Origin: Areca catechu
Taxonomy: Eukaryota > Streptophyta > Magnoliopsida > Arecales > Arecaceae
Assembly (NCBI GenBank): GCA_021397845.1
Contig: CM038041.1
Location: forward strand, 146,112,780-146,176,779
DNA: 64,000 bases
Direction: 5' to 3'
Shown here: one piece after another, positions 1 to 11,600 of the stretch
Layout: each line of letters begins with the position of its first letter
Numbering within the stretch: position 1 is the stretch's first letter
The notes under the pieces: generated by a model
The model's database searches: none
What the model was told of the DNA's origin: nothing
Seen by the model: the letters and a program-made list of their open reading frames with translations, nothing else
Program-made: the position numbers and the translations under genes

Positions 1-971
1 GTGCAAGAAGCCCAGTCACTACAAGATTGATTATCCTTTCTTAAAGAAACTCAAAAAGAAGTACAAAAAGAAGGCAATGATGACTACATGGAGCGATAGT
101 GAAGACTTCAGTTCAAAAGAAGAACAATAAGAAGTCACCAATCTCTGCCTTATGATAATAGAAGATGAGGTACAATCTGAACTTGAATTTGAATTTATTT
201 TTGAAGGACTAAGAGATGCTTTTGATGAATTTGTGCATGAATACAAATTGTTAAACGTTGAGCATAAAAAGTTGAAAAAGCATGTTGATTCCTCTTCTAT
301 TGAAAACAACAATCTTGTCAATGAAAACAATGATCTAAAAGCCAAGATTGATGTTTTGAAAAAATAAAAAATACTCTATCAAAAGAAATAGAAGTTTTAA
401 AAAGATCCAAGATCTTTGTTCCAAATAATGAACTTTTAAAGAAAAACAAAGACCTTGAGATAGAAAATAAGAAATTAAAGTATGAGCTTGATAAAGTGAA
501 ACCTTTTGTTGAAATATTTATATTTAGTTCTAAAAAGTTAAATTTATTGTTGAATAATCAAAGAGTTGTATTTGATAAAGCTGGACTCGATTATAAACAA
601 CAAAAAAAATAAAAATTTTTCAAGAATTTCTTTGTTCCAGCATCATTTAATGTTACTTGCTTTAGTTATAGAAAATTTGGACATAAATTTTATCAATGCA
701 ATCTTAGAAAAATAAATAATTATAGAAAAGTTTGGGTTCTAAAAGGAACCATAACTACTAACCCTAAAGGACCCAAGATGGCTTGGGTACCTAAAACAAA
801 AACTTGATATGTTTTGCAGGTGTGTCTTGCAACCAAGGAGAAAAAGAGATTGTGATATCTTAACAGTGGTTGCTCAAGACACATGACAGGAGATATGAAG
901 CAACTTACCTCTCTTGAAGCTTCGAATGGAGGGAATGTAACTTTTAGAGACAATGATAAAGGCAAAATCAT
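1..971 (+). pseudogene. Ty1/copia (SIRE-like) gag-to-protease fragment
   Basis: This is the C-terminal half of a copia gag running into the start of protease. Seen: a Glu/Lys/Asn-rich coiled coil (about 152-600), a zinc-knuckle remnant with Cys, His and Cys around 655-705 (CFSYRKFGHKFYQC), the linker motif KMAWVPKTKT near 777-806, and a protease-proximal motif SGCSRHMTGD near 866-895 followed by a stretch ending KGKIIVIG. Gag packages the RNA and the aspartic protease matures the polyprotein. The long coiled coil and the SGCSRHMTGD motif are what I know from the SIRE/Maximus lineage. There are several in-frame stops (364, 610, about 806 and 850), so it is dead. It enters from the left edge and stops abruptly at about 971 where repeat X begins; its continuation is not in the window. 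Confidence 0.8.
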
Positions 972-2214
972 TGTTATCGGTAGGCTCTCGACAGGCCGAG
1001 AGACCTCCTAAAATCCTAAGATATAAGATGAAAGGAAGACGAGCTGAAGCCCCATCTCCGCTCCTTGCCCGATTGATGGGTGGGTCCCCTCAGCATCGGT
1101 GCAATGCCCACTGGAGGGCTCCGACCTTAACCTTCATAATTGGTGTGGGAGGCACCAGCAAGGTGGGTCAGCACTACATTCTACCTTCAAGGGGTGGCTG
1201 GGGACATGCCAATCCCTCCTACCCAAATGGAGGGGTGCCCTTCCTCAGGAGTTCGCCGGACTTTAGAGCCCGGCATCAGCTCCGCCTCTACTACGATGTC
1301 CTCCTTGGAATTTACTAGTCCCGTGATTCCAAGGGTAGCTGTAGCAGCTCCGCATTAGGATACCCCAATCAGCACTACAATGGACATGGCCCCTTCCATA
1401 ATGACCAAGGCCCAGGCCACCACCTCCTCCTATAAGATCTCCGATCTTGTGAACCGAAGGTGGCTCCAGATGCCTCCGCTTTTGAGGTAGCCTCTTTCTC
1501 TACCCCAACTGGATGATCAAAGGCTCTCTCCCTTCACATCCAGGGAAAAGTTTCAAGCTCGATAGATTTCTTTTCTGAATCAGATGCCCATGCCTTGACA
1601 CTGGCCAATTGCTCCTGGAGAGCCTTTATATAGCCCTTTGGACCTCGGGCTAAAATCTTGAAGTCTATCAAGAGCCCTCCCTTAGCTCAGGCCGAGGGAG
1701 AGGGATTGAAGAAGGAGAACATAGAGGCCAATGCTAGAACAAGAAGGGGGCCGAAGAAGGAAGAAGGAAGCTTTGTGAAACCCTAGCCACCTACACCTAA
1801 AGGCCTTTTAAAGGCCACATAGCCAATCGAAAGCCACTACATGTCGGCACCAGGCACCCCTCGATGCTTCGGATCGCAGAACAAATGCCTTGATCTAGCC
1901 AGGGCATTGATGATCCCTTCATTGGAAAACTGAGGTAGCGCCCCATTAATGAAAAGGCATGGTCTTCGGGCATAGCCAGTCAAAGCATTGATGGTGCAGA
2001 AGGTACATCCCTCCAAGTCAGCATGACCATTACTCCCATCACCCTGAGTGATGCCTCATTCTCTGGGCTCGAGAGTGGGGGGCATCTAATATGGCAACAT
2101 CCGCTGACATGGAGCCTACACAGTAGCCAGCCAACAAACCGCATGGATGGGAATTGCCACCTGGGCACACTCCCTGCATGGAGGGCCGAGGTCAGCTCCC
2201 GGTCGGGGCCGAGC
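972..2214 (+). repeat. Repeat X, left part (Tat-like gypsy 3' region, split by element A)
   Basis: This is GC-richer sequence that interrupts the copia fragment and is itself interrupted by element A. The last five bases (CGAGC) are duplicated at 19796-19800, so 972-2214 was once contiguous with 19801 onward. It holds only short ORFs that I do not recognise. On the minus strand, about 1790-1880 contains a TTTAAAA box followed by a leader-like stretch, reminiscent of the antisense-ORF promoter zone of element J (about 49130-49260). Together with the right half, this suggests the 3' end of a plus-strand Tat-lineage element. The left boundary (TGTTATCGG at 972) is a guess from the TG rule and from the loss of copia coding. 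Confidence 0.4.
2210..2214. repeat. Target-site duplication of element A (left copy, CGAGC)
   Basis: CGAGC directly precedes the TGATGCAG terminus at 2215 and recurs at 19796-19800 directly after the other LTR's CACCA terminus. A 5-bp duplication is standard for Ty3/gypsy integrase and proves that 2215-19795 entered repeat X as one unit. Confidence 0.95.
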
Positions 2215-3841
2215 TGATGCAGAACAAATAAGATGATGCGATGCGGAAGTAAATTAAGACTAATTTTTTTTTTTTTTACATTTTGTTAGAAGTTGGCTTG
2301 ACTCAAAAATAAGGCTAACTAATATTGAAAGAAAATATGCACTGAAAGAAAGCACAATTCAAAAGAGTAGATTATCAGAGTAATAAAGAAGTAGGATCGC
2401 TGGGGATTGAGAAACCCCCAGACCTAGGGTTTACTCCTCTTTCAAGAAACAGACGAAGAGAGAAGAGAAGGTTTTATACCTGACTATGATATCTCTCTTT
2501 GCTTCAATTGAAGGACACTCTCGAGCAGATTGTAAGATCCTTGGCGATGGGGTATCTTCGCAATGGATCCTCGGATTGTAGTCCTATGGCAAGGTTGGCC
2601 TTCTTCTCGTACTCTGGATCTGGAAAGGATGAAGAACAAGATAAGGATGTAAGAAACTCAAGGAAGGGACCTTTACCTGGGATAGCTTCGGACTGCTCGA
2701 ACTTTGGAGATGAGGGAAGAGTATGGAGGTGGCGGTGGAAGATGGAGTGGATTTAGGATTTGGCTGGTAGGGCGGCGGCTTGCAGATGAAAAGGACCTAG
2801 GGCTTGATATAGTGGGCGGTGGCTTGGAGAAGGAGATGGCGGCCTTGAATGAAGTGGGAATAGGGTTTAGGAATTTGGGTGTTGGCGGCTAGGATGATGA
2901 AAGGAAATTAGGGTTGGCGGCCAAGGATGAAAGCGGGGTAGGGTTTTGGTAACTTTGGAGATCTCTCACCTCCTCGAGGCTCTAATGAAACCTAGATTTA
3001 CTCCCTCACGGAGCTCAACACTTAAAGAAGTGCGGAAGAAGAGAACACAAGGTTGCTCAACACAAGAAAAGATTTCATTTACTCATTCTATCAAAATATT
3101 ACATAAGGGTCCAATATATAGACCTTGTAAGAGAAACAAAATTACACTACTTCCCATGTGGGACTAAACATTCATCCTAAGCATGAAAATCTTTCCCTTG
3201 ACTGACCAGGCTTCTTTCCTTGGAGTGGGCGGCCTTAAATGCAAGGTGATGGCTTCATATGGCAGGTATGTGGGGCACCTCCTAGTTCTTCTCCTTAAGT
3301 CATGGATTTTCCTTCCATGACTTGTTCTTTCATGGAAGAAAATACTCATCTCCTAGTCTTTCTCCCCAAGACTAGGCTCCTTCCATTCATATCCAGGTAG
3401 TTTAGGCAGGTTGGGCGCCTACCTTGAAGTCTTCTCCAAGAAAAATCCCCTGCTCCTTTAGCTTGGTTACTTTTGGCAGCTTGTGGGCGCCTTCCTTGAC
3501 TTCTCCTAAGAAGATTTTCTTGCTCTCTTGGGCGTGGGGACCAGGGACACTGGGATGAAATGTGGTGCCAACTGGTCCTGGGAGTGTGGCTGGGAGTGTG
3601 GCATCCACTTGCATTTGGCCTTGGAAGAAAAAATGATGCCCTAGGGAATGGCGCCAACCAGGACTTGACTTGGACTTAGACTGAGTCAACATGACTCAAC
3701 AAAATAAAATGCAAACTCAAAGAAATAAAATAATCTGGTTGACCAGGTCAACCCTTATTACAAACCCTAATCTTCGGGCAAGGTCATTTAGAGATCCAGA
3801 TGGAACCCTGAAGTTTTCTTCTGATTCTGGTGCCCGCACCA
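2215..3841 (-). repeat. Element A 3' LTR
   Basis: 1,627 bp, from TGATGCAG on the plus strand to CACCA, near-identical to 18173-19795. In element orientation it starts TGGTGCGGGCAC and ends CTGCATCA. A TATA-like ATATATAG/CTATATAT box lies near 3113-3123 and would drive transcription leftward. Short ORFs inside are LTR sequence, not genes. Confidence 0.93.
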
Positions 3842-3862
3842 ATTCTCCCGGGGTGGGAGGAA

Positions 3863-3877
3863 CTCGACCCTCTCGAG
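3863..3877. other. Near-palindrome upstream of A's 3' LTR
   Basis: Reads CTCGACCCTCTCGAG on the plus strand, with one arm altered from the consensus GTCGAG. It lies exactly 21 bp from the LTR edge (3841), the same spacing as in B, D, E and H. The bases between include the purine-rich GGGAGAAT next to the LTR on the element strand, the probable plus-strand primer. Confidence 0.75.
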
Positions 3878-3888
3878 TAAGGCTCAAG

Positions 3889-4199
3889 TTAGCTCTGGTA
3901 TCTCTCCAAGAGATCTGGATCCAGCTCTTGTAATTCATCTTGGGAGATCCAAGAGTCATCAGAATCTAGCCTTCCTTGCCAGTGGACTAGGTATCTTTGG
4001 TATCCTCGATTACGAGTAAAGATAGCCTGATCGTCCAGGATCTTTTCAATCTGTTCTTTCCTCACTGGCCAGTTTGTTGGTGGACACATAGGGTTGGGTT
4101 CACTCTCAAGAACAGGATTAGGCTCAAAAGGCTCATTGGGAACCACAGCTGGCTCTCTATACTCTACTAGGTCTGTAATGTTGAAAGTGGGGCTAATGC
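3889..4199 (-). pseudogene. Element A integrase C-terminus and chromodomain (severed 3' exon of pol)
   Basis: This is the end of A's polyprotein, cut off from the rest by element B. The minus-strand translation reads from FNITDLVEYREP through a Pro-rich linker into the chromodomain (ILDDQAIFTRNRGYQRYLVHW, then DSDDSWISQDEL), ending in a stop at 3889. Chromodomains of plant chromoviruses are thought to steer integration to heterochromatin. Subtracting B and one AATGC copy (8,686 bp) puts this segment in the same frame as 12886-13585, so B's insertion is the only break here. Confidence 0.9.
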
Positions 4200-5553
4200 T
4201 GATGTGGGCACTAGAATCAGGAAAAGACTCCAACCAATTCAGGTCAAGTCCGAGTCCTTGTGGTTGGAGTAGCAAAAGAGAAGTCCTATAATTTTTTATT
4301 TTTTGAGTCCAAATAATCTTGTAGTTAATTTCGAGTCCATGTTGGGTCTGGTTTAATATCTTAGTTAACCCTGCAATTGAGAGTTGGGTCCAGTTAAATG
4401 AAGCCCAATCCATGAGTCCATGAAGCATCAAGACAAGAAGAAGCCACCTCATCAAGTGACCCCCACCTTGTGCCACATGTCAAAAGCTCCAATGGATGTC
4501 GCCACCTTAATAAGTGGTCCCCACTTTATGCCACATGTCAAGATCTCCAAAGGACACCGCCACCTCATCAAGTGGTCCCCACCTTGCACCACATGTCAAG
4601 CTTTGAAGGAGTTTCAAGCAACAAATGCCACCATATCTTCCAACTCCCCACATTTCAAGCAACAAATGCCACCATATCCTCCAACTCCCCACATTTCAAG
4701 CAACAAATGCCACCATATCCTCCAACCCCCCCTTGTAATCCTCCTAATCCTATGGGTTTTCAAATTTTAAAAAAAAATATTGTAATGCTTCTATTTAAGC
4801 TATGGGATGCCCCATTGAAAAGGATGGTTGATGAATGAAGTTGGTATTTTTTCTTCTATGTGTTTTTTTCCCTATGTGTCTATGTGGTAGCTTAGCCTTT
4901 CTCTTCCTCCACGCCAACCCTAATATTTCCTTCTTCCATTCCCAACGCCAAAGACTTCCTCTTCTTTCATAACTTCAAACTAGCTCCAGCGTCCAAGGGT
5001 GAATCAAGAAGATCATCACAAGGCGACCAACCTACTCCACTTCAAGCATTCCACCATGACGCCAAGATGGATCTCCTTCAAAGCCTCTTCCACCCTTCTT
5101 TCTTTTCTCTAGTTGATTGCTTGTTAAGTCACTCATCTTAGGGTTTCTTTGTTGCAGGGTTCTCCAGGATTCCGGCTTCAAGAGGAAGGTTTACTTGCCA
5201 TAGATCCAGAAAACAAGAGGGGCCTTCAGTGGTATTATGTTCATGTCATCCGGGAGACCTCTTCAAGAGTGAATCCATTCCAATTGAAGGGCCAATGTCA
5301 GGTATGTCTAGTGTTGATTAAGTTTGCAATGTTAAATTAGACCTAGCTTGGCTTGCGTGGTTCTCTTCTGGTCCTATTCCTTTCTTATTCTGAGAGTCTC
5401 GATCACTAGGTTTATGTTAGATCCTTCGAGCTTCTTCACTAGATCTCTTTGATAGTTTATGTTGAGTTGTTTATATGCAAATAGGGAATTGCTTGGTTAA
5501 TCATTTGCTAATCTCCATTAGGGTTGCATAGTTTCATTTTACATTCTACACCA
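4200..5553 (+). repeat. Element B 5' LTR
   Basis: Starts TGATGTGGGCAC and ends TTCTACACCA; 1,354 bp, matching 11528-12880. It contains a run of about 45-bp direct repeats rich in CCACATGTCAA and CAAGTGGTCCCCACC (about 4440-4610) and three copies of CAAGCAACAAATGCCACCAT-type units (about 4610-4725). A TATA-like CTATTTAAG near 4791-4799 is the likely promoter. ORFs of 60-120 aa here are repeat artefacts. Confidence 0.95.
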
Positions 5554-5557
5554 TTCT

Positions 5558-5570
5558 TGGTATCAGAGCA
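5558..5570 (+). other. Element B primer-binding site (tRNA-iMet)
   Basis: TGGTATCAGAGCA, four bases after the 5' LTR end, complementary to the 3' end of plant initiator methionine tRNA, the usual primer of chromoviruses. Minus-strand DNA synthesis would start here. Confidence 0.93.
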
Positions 5571-6794
5571 TGGTCGGATAATTTCCTGCATTTAGATATG
5601 TTGCATGCATACTTGTTATCTAGTTATTTAAAATCCAAGCAAGATCTAAAATTCACGCCTCCTGAGCGGGTGTACTCCAGTACACTGTCACAACCCATGG
5701 GAATAATGAGCCCCTGGCTGGACATGAATTTTTAGATTGAAGTTTGGGTAAGCCAATGCACTTGTTTGATTAGGTTCTGTTTACTAAAAATTTGCATCTG
5801 CTTACTGTAATCCATCTGCAGCTCCAAAGGAAAGTCGCTAATTTCTTGTTGAAATATTTTTTTCTTGATCATTTTTAAGTCAGTTATCACCATATTAAAT
5901 TTCATCATCATAAAAAAATACAAAAAAAATGAAAATTTCTACTTCAATCTTTTATCCTGCTAAAATAGTCTATAGTACATGGTCTATTGTTTTTATTGTT
6001 TCTCTTTATATACAGATCTAAATTTTATGATTTTTATTTTGCTGGGATCTTCATAATTCATATTATTTTTCAACAATTTTTCATATTTTATTTCGATTGT
6101 TAAAATTTCTAGCATTCGAAATACTCTCTGAGATTCAGTCTGAACTGAAATTCCAGCAAGAACCAATCTCAGAAAATTTTTTGAATTTGAAGTTCAAATT
6201 TTAAATTTTAAAATTTTAAATTCTGATATTCTAGAATCTGAACTTGAAGTTTGAAATTTAAATTTTAAAATTTAAGTTTGAATTTGAAATTGTTTGAAAA
6301 CTAATCAAGTCAAATAATTAAGTCAGCTCATAAAATATATATATATATATATTTGCATTCATTTGAAAACATCTTAAGGGAATCAATATGACATGGGGGC
6401 AAGAATTCATCACTTGTCCTTAGCCCAAAACCACAACCCATCATCTCGATCCCAATCCTTAATTAAAACCAATTAGACCTAATCACCCTAGTGGGTTAGG
6501 GACACCAACGAGTCGGGTTCGGATTAGGGTCAAGTTAATTGTGTCCACTAATTGGTGTGTGCTTACGGGCTTGGTGTCTAGGATTGGTGTATTAGGGCTT
6601 GTGGGTTGGTCCGCCTACCTGGCCAATCATAGATTGGTGTCTAGGGTTGGCAGAACAGGGACCTCCACTCCCCTTCCCACCTACCTGGCCAAGTCACGTA
6701 AGTTACTACTAGCTAGTTGGTCCTTTTAATTAGATTTCTAATTCGTACTCTAGGTCTAGAAATCCTTAGCCCGAACTTGAGTCTAATTGTTTGT
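5571..6794 (+). other. Element B untranslated leader (AT-rich)
   Basis: About 1.2 kb between primer site and gag with no coding signal. The stretch 6040-6350 is low-complexity A/T with repeated AAATTTTAAA and TTTGAATTTGAA words that can fold back on each other, ending in a (TA)n run at 6336-6351. The same kind of block occurs in H (41150-41870), so it is a lineage feature. The packaging signal is presumably here (inference). Confidence 0.6.
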
Positions 6795-9700
6795 ATGACA
6801 ACTAGATTAGGAACTCCTTACCACCCTTCACCAGACCAACCAAGTTCATCCATGGACACTAGTATGGAAACCCTTATGAGATCTATGATTGAGCGACTGG
6901 AACGTTTGGATGCTAGGTTTGATCAGTTCGAGGAAAGGATAGGAACCCTAGAGGAATCTAGGTTGACCCCAACTGAACCACCTTCACCCAGATTACCTTC
7001 AGTCCGCCTTAGAGCCCAACGACAGGAACATACACCTGATCCAATTCATAGAAGGCCACATCAGGATTATGCTGATCACACTCCAGAGCCATATCCTAGA
7101 AGACCTCGCCATGATACTTTTGATCAGGATGATCGGGCCTTAAGGAATATCCATCTAGATGCACCAACCTTTGAGGGAAGCCTAGATCCTAAGGTGTACA
7201 TAGACTGGGAGGCTGACATGGACCAATATTTTGACTGGTATGATATGTCTGAAGAGAGAAGATTCAAGTTTGCCAAAATCAGACTAGTCCGTCAGGCTAG
7301 GTTGTATTGGAGAAATGTCGAACGCATAGCTAGGCAGAGGGGAGACTTACCTATAGCGACCTGGAGAGACATGAAGAGAAAGCTTAGAGAGAAATATTTG
7401 CCTATGTCTTATCAGCAAAGGTTGTTAGATCAGTGGCAGCGATTGACACAAGGAAATAGGACCGTTTCTGAATACGTTGCTAAATTTGATGAGTTTGTAA
7501 TGCGATGCAACGTAGTCGAGTCTAAGGCAGTCACTTTATCGAGGTTTAGATCAGGATTGAATGAAGATATAAAAGGGGAATTATTTTTGAGAGAAGTTAA
7601 TGATTTAGAACAGGCATATCAAGTTGCCATGGACTATGAGAGGTTTCAGAGGAGAGCTTCATTTAGGCGACCAAAGCCCACTAGGTTTAATCCTCCTGTT
7701 AGTTGACCTAGTTCAGTCCCTAATACAGCCAATAGACCAAGACCCAGCTCGAATCCAACCCCTAGACCCAACCCTGCCATTCCTCCAATTCTTAGAGAAG
7801 ACAAAGGAAAGGGCCCTGAAGTTCGAGGTGAGAGGGAGCGAGTCTGCTATAAGTGTTGTAAACCTGATCATTTCCTGAGCCAATGTCCCTCTAGAGCTTT
7901 AAATATAGGGGAGGTAGAAGAAGAAGAAGAATCAGAACCCCTGGAGAATAATGAAGAGGAGGTTTATGAAGCAGGGGATTGCTTAGCTGATGAGTATGAA
8001 GGAGATCAAGAAAATGTAGACTCATTAGATGTGTTAGGAGTTATGAGATGTATCATGACACAGACCAAAGAGCAGGAAGACTGGCGTAGGACTAGCATCC
8101 TACATATATTTGTCAAAATAGGAGAAAAGGTCTGTAAGATCGTGATCGATAGTGGAAGCTTTGTCAACGCCATTTCCACTAGCGTAGCCAAGAGTCTAGG
8201 ATTATCCACTGAACCACATCCCAATCCATATAAGGTATCCTAGATCAATTCCACTTCTATCCCAATCAAGCAGAGATGTCAGGTCCGAATCCAACTTCAG
8301 TCCTATCAGGAACGAATTTGGTGTGATGTGCTCCCTATGGGAGTAAGTAGCATCATCCTAGGTAGGCCATGGCTGTTTGACCATGATGTGATAATTTTTG
8401 GTCAATCAAATTCCTGTGCTTTCAATTTCAATGGCAAGAAAATTGTCATTCATCCAACCCAGCCAAAGGACAACACCAAAAGAGGAGCTAGCAGCCTGAA
8501 AGAAAAAAGGACTGAATTAAATTTGATAGGTGCAAGAGAATTAGAAAAAGACATTAATGAGGGAGCACCAATTTGGATGGTAGCTGCTAAGGAAACTAAG
8601 GACCACACCCCTGTAAAATACCCGCAAGAGGTGGTCCAATTATTGAAAGAATTTGAAGACGTGTTTCCCGAGGACCTACCCGATAGTCTTCCACCTTTAA
8701 GGGACATACAACATGCCATAGATTTAGTCCCTGGCGTGACTTTACCTAATTTGCCTCATTATAGGATGAATCCAACTGAACATCAGGAGTTACAAAGGCA
8801 AGTTAGTAAACTTCTTAGAAAGGGGTTTGTCAGAGAAAGTTTAAGCCCATGTGCAGTCCCTGCCTTGTTAACCCCTAAGAAGGATGGCACCTGGAGGATG
8901 TGTGTAGATAGCCGTGCCATCAACAAGATTACTGTCAAATATAGGTTTCCAATCCCACGACTGGACGATATGTTAGATATGATAGCCGGATCAACAATTT
9001 TCTCCAAGATAGACTTAAAGAGTGGCTATCACCAGGTTAGGGTTAGGCCTGGAGATGAATGGAAGATCGCTTTTAAGACTAAAGATGGATTATATGAGTG
9101 GTTAGTCATGCCGTTCGGTCTGTCTAATGCACCCAGCACCTTTATGAGAATTATGAATCAGGTGTTGACAACTTTCATCGGAAAATTTGTGGTGGTCTAC
9201 TTTGATGACATTCTTATCTATAGCAAGACTAAGGCAGACCATTTAACCCACCTAAGGTAAGTTTGCCAAGTTCTTAGAAAGGATAGCCTCTATGCCAATA
9301 TCAAGAAGTGTGATTTCTTAACACATAGAGTTATCTTTCTAGGATTCGTAGTCACATCTGAAGGAGTGTCCACTGACCCTGCGAAAATTAAGTCCATAGT
9401 AGAGTGGCCTGTACCCAAAAGCGTCCATGATATCCATAGTTTCCACGGTTTAGCCACCTTCTATAGGAGATTCATTAGAGGGTTCAGTACGATAGTGGCT
9501 CCAATCACTGATTGTATTAGGAAGGAAACTTTTGAGTAGACTAAAGTAGCATACAAAGCCTTCCTAACAATTAAGGAAAAAATGACACACGCACCCATCT
9601 TGAGGTTACCCGATTTTACCAAAATGTTCAAGGTTGCTTGTGATGCTTCTGGGGTAGGAATTGGAGGTGTCTTGAGTCAAGAGAATCACCCAGTAGCATA

Positions 9701-11600
9701 TTTCAGTGAAAAGTTAAATGAAGCGAGACTAAGGTATTCCACCTATGATAGGGAGCTGTATGCGGTAGTTCAAGCATTACGTTATTGGAGGCATTATCTT
9801 CTACCACAAGAGTTTGTCCTATTTTCTGACCACGAAGCTCTTAGGTTCCTTAGTTCTCAGAAGAAATTGAACCCTAGGCATGGAAAATGGGTAGAGTTCA
9901 TACAAGCTTATACGTTCATACTGAAACATCGTGCCGGTACTGAAAATAGGGTTGCCGATGCATTGAGTCGTCGTTCCATGTTGTTGACTTCTGTGAGCAC
10001 TGAGGTAGTAGGGTTTGATAGATTGAAAGAGGAGTATCCTACATGCCCTGATTTTGGTAACATCTATCGATCCCTTCAACAAGGACCATCTTGTAAGCAT
10101 AGTGATTATACCCTTTTAGATGGATACCTTTTTAAAGAAAATCAGTTGTGTATTCCCAAGACCTCTGTTAGGGAATTTCTGATCTGGAAAGTTCATGCTG
10201 GAGGCTTGTCAGGATATTTTGGTAGGAATAAGACCATCTTAGCAATAGAAGACCAATTCTTTTGGCCTGGTCTCAAAAGAAATGTGGCCCAGATTGTAGC
10301 TCAGTGCCGTACCTGTGCTTTTGCAAAACAGCAAAGATAGAACACCGGTCTGTACATACCCTTACCTGTCCCTGATTGTCCATGGCAAGATATCAGCATG
10401 GATTTTGTAGTAGGCCTCCCTAAGACGTCTAGGAAGCATGATTTTGTCTTTGTGGTTGTCGATCGTTTCTCCAAGATGGCTCACTTCATTCCTTGTTCTC
10501 AAACTTTAGATGCTTCGAAGGTGGTCAAGCTTTTTCTCGATCAGGTCGTTAGGCTTCATGGTTTACCCAAATCCATTGTGTCTGATAGAGATGTCAAATT
10601 TACTAGCTATTTCTGGAAAACCCTCTGGCACATGTTCGGTACCAAGCTGAAATTTTCTATTGCCTATCATCCTCAAACCAATGGCCAGACAGAGGTAGTA
10701 AACTGAAGCTTAGGAAATCTGTTGAGATGTTTAGTTGGTGACAACCTGGGAAACTGGGACCTATTACTTCCTCGTGCTGAATTTGCCTACAACAGCTCAG
10801 TTAATAGGTCTATTGGGAAAAGTCCGTTTGAAGTGGTTCATGGATACAGACCTAGGAAACCTTTAGACCTAGCTCCATTACCCACACATGCACGAGTGTC
10901 TGAGTCTGCTGAGTCATATGCACAGCATATTAGGGAATTGCATAAGGAGATTAGCCAAAAGATCCAATCGAGCAATGAACTCTATAAGCATATGACTAAT
11001 TCACATAAACGGTTAAAAGAATTTAATGAAGGGGACTCCGTTATGATCAAATTTAAACCTGAAAGGTTTTCGCTGGGAACTATGAAGAAACTCAATCCCC
11101 GGGGAGCTGGACCTTTCAAAATAATAAAGAAAATTGGACCTAATGCTTATGTATTAGAATTACCACCAAGTTATGGCATTAGTTCAACATTTAATGTTTC
11201 ATACTTAAAAGAATACAAAGAACCTGCATTGATACCTGGTGAGCTTTTTGGTCATAATACTTCTTTTGAGAGTGAAGCCCCAAAAGAATGCCCACCACCG
11301 AGTGTTCCTGAGCGAAGGGAGAAAATTGAAAGGATCTTGGATGACCATATCATTACCACTAGAAATAAGGGCTACCAACGTTATTTCGTTAGATGGCAAG
11401 GATGTCTTGATTCTGAAGACTCCTGGATCACCCGAGAGGACCTACAACAAATCGATCCAGATGCATTAGAAGCTTATCAGGCTAATCCTTACTCGACAGG
11501 GTCGAGTTCCTCCCACCCCTGGAGAATTGATGTGGGCACTAGAATTAGGAAAAGACTCCAACCAATTCAGGTCAAGTCCGAGTCCTTGTGGTTGGAGTAG
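6795..11600 (+). pseudogene. Element B gag-pol polyprotein with chromodomain, six in-frame stops
   Basis: One frame runs the whole way. Gag begins at the ATG at 6795, followed by a coiled-coil and capsid region. The zinc knuckle CYKCCKPDHFLSQC is at 7845-7886 and an acidic linker (EVYEAGDCLADEYEG) follows. The protease active site DSG is at 8148-8156. RT has the catalytic YFDD at 9198-9209. RNase H starts near 9630 (CDASGVGIGGVLSQE). The integrase zinc finger near 10180-10320 has its second His changed to Tyr (HAGGLSGYFG). The integrase core follows (MDFVVGLP, SDRDVKF, QTEVVN carry the D, D, E). The chromodomain lies near 11325-11480. Stops are at 7704, 8241, 9258, 9537, 10338 and 10704; all but the last are single transitions from codons kept in sister copies or inferable by one transition. 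There are no frameshifts. The reading frame continues through the palindrome into the 3' LTR to 11600. Confidence 0.95.
11492..11506. other. Palindrome upstream of B's 3' LTR
   Basis: CTCGACAGGGTCGAG: two perfectly complementary 6-bp arms around AGG, 21 bp before the LTR start at 11528. It overlaps the extreme C-terminal coding frame, where it encodes Ser-Thr-Gly-Ser-Ser. The GGAGAAT just before the LTR is the probable polypurine primer. Confidence 0.85.

Noticed and set aside
953..1318. 121-codon ORF at the copia/X junction
   Set aside because: It starts in copia sequence and crosses into X without any recognisable domain. Chance frame.
9198..9209. Integrated pararetrovirus as the source of RT
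   Set aside because: RT is followed by RNase H, integrase and a chromodomain between LTRs with 5-bp duplications. Pararetroviruses lack integrase and LTRs.
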